This document shows, one piece after another, positions 63,683 to 64,000 of a stretch of DNA of 64,000 nucleotides. Position 1 is the first letter of the stretch, and the number at the start of each line of letters is the position of its first letter. The stretch lies in the NCBI RefSeq assembly GCF_030816485.1, contig NZ_JAUSYC010000001.1:3596001-3660000 (forward strand), read 5' to 3'. Below the pieces are notes generated by a model. It saw nothing but the letters and a program-made list of their open reading frames with translations, searched no databases and was not told the origin of the DNA. Origin of the DNA: Arthrobacter sp. B1I2. GTDB lineage: Bacteria; Actinomycetota; Actinomycetes; Actinomycetales; Micrococcaceae. Made by a program: the position numbers and the translations under genes.

Positions 63683-64000
63683 ATGATCCACCGCTGGAGT
63701 ATCGCCCGCCGGCTCTTCCTGGCGAACCTGCTGATCGTCGTGTCCTTTATAGCCATCGTGGGAACCGCCGCCTATGTGGATGCGCGGGACAGGACATATG
63801 ACGAGGCCGGCCGCCGGATGGAAGGGGTGGCCGCCTCCATCGCCGCCAATCCCCTGGTGCTGGAGGCAGCTGCCACGCCGGACCCGTCCGCCCTCCTGCA
63901 GCCCTACGCCAGGGATGTCACCGCCGCAGCCGGCGTTGACTTCATTACCATCATGGCTCCCGACCGGACCCGCTGGACGCATCCCCGGGGTGAGGAGCTG
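63683..64000 (+). CDS. Sensor histidine kinase, N-terminal part (CitA/DcuS-like), cut by window end
   Basis: Begins at an ATG with GGGAGG upstream and stays open for 106 codons to the window edge. The N-terminus reads MIHRWSIARRLFLANLLIVV, with a transmembrane helix (about 13-31), then an extracytoplasmic region opening AAYVDARDRTYDEAGRRMEG. VDFITIMAPDRTRWTHP near the edge is typical of the DcuS/CitA PAS-like sensor domain for di- or tricarboxylates. Divergent from dctA, so it is probably its regulator, with the response regulator beyond the window. Confidence 0.85.
   Translation, partial: MIHRWSIARRLFLANLLIVVSFIAIVGTAAYVDARDRTYDEAGRRMEGVAASIAANPLVLEAAATPDPSALLQPYARDVTAAAGVDFITIMAPDRTRWTHPRGEEL

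Overview
The window is a stretch of actinobacterial chromosome, high in G+C, densely packed with core genes and free of obvious mobile DNA. Gene content and order point to the Micrococcaceae (Arthrobacter or Pseudarthrobacter type). The evidence is: a complete division and cell wall (dcw) cluster without ftsA; DivIVA/Wag31 and SepF; polyphosphate glucokinase; GarA and a PASTA kinase of the PknL type; class II DAHP synthase; pyruvate carboxylase; and a MurE whose substrate motif fits L-lysine rather than diaminopimelate.

Layout. 1-4.1 kb: ppgK (+), nrdR, hisD and a membrane protein (-), and a flavin reductase (+). 4.2-10.6 kb (-): dnaE, interrupted by a one-base frameshift in this sequence, then rluD-like, lspA, divIVA and yggT. 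10.7-28.9 kb (-): the dcw cluster, read from right to left as mraZ-rsmH-ftsL-ftsI-murE-murF-mraY-murD-ftsW-murG-murC-ftsQ-ftsZ-pgeF-yggS-sepF. Most neighbours from rsmH to ftsQ overlap by 4-19 bases or are separated by less than 100, so this is one long translationally coupled operon, with a fresh promoter region in front of ftsZ. 29.3-44.9 kb: a block resembling the Mycobacterium tuberculosis Rv2169c-Rv2187 region: DUF3040 protein, dinB, lipoprotein, polyprenyl synthase, Rv2175c-like DNA-binding protein, LysM lytic transglycosylase, pknL, aroG, plsC, two tandem alpha/beta hydrolases, a membrane protein, ROK glucokinase and fadD.

45-53.7 kb: pyc (-), a ParA-like ATPase (+), then the Rv1826-Rv1830-like group (gcvH, garA, ftsR-like merR, bifunctional nuclease, second merR), and an Fpg/Nei glycosylase (+). 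53.9-62 kb (-): tRNA-Pro(GGG), then der, plsC-like, cmk, tyrA, rluB-like, scpB, scpA and parA, the Rv1708-Rv1713-type chromosome segregation operon with tyrA and plsC added. 62.2-64 kb: dctA (-) with a divergent, truncated sensor kinase (+) that runs off the window.

The genes mostly serve peptidoglycan synthesis, septum assembly, chromosome segregation and the kinase network linking wall state (PknL) to central metabolism (GarA, PYC). I found no phage, IS element, CRISPR array or defence island. The most informative signals are the dnaE frameshift; a mraZ promoter whose spacer is exactly a 16-base box that recurs inverted 73 bases away; an NrdR-box palindrome before nrdR; an inverted repeat before ftsZ with related sequence before parA; CRP/GlxR-like sites before pyc and dctA; and a palindrome inside the fadD promoter.
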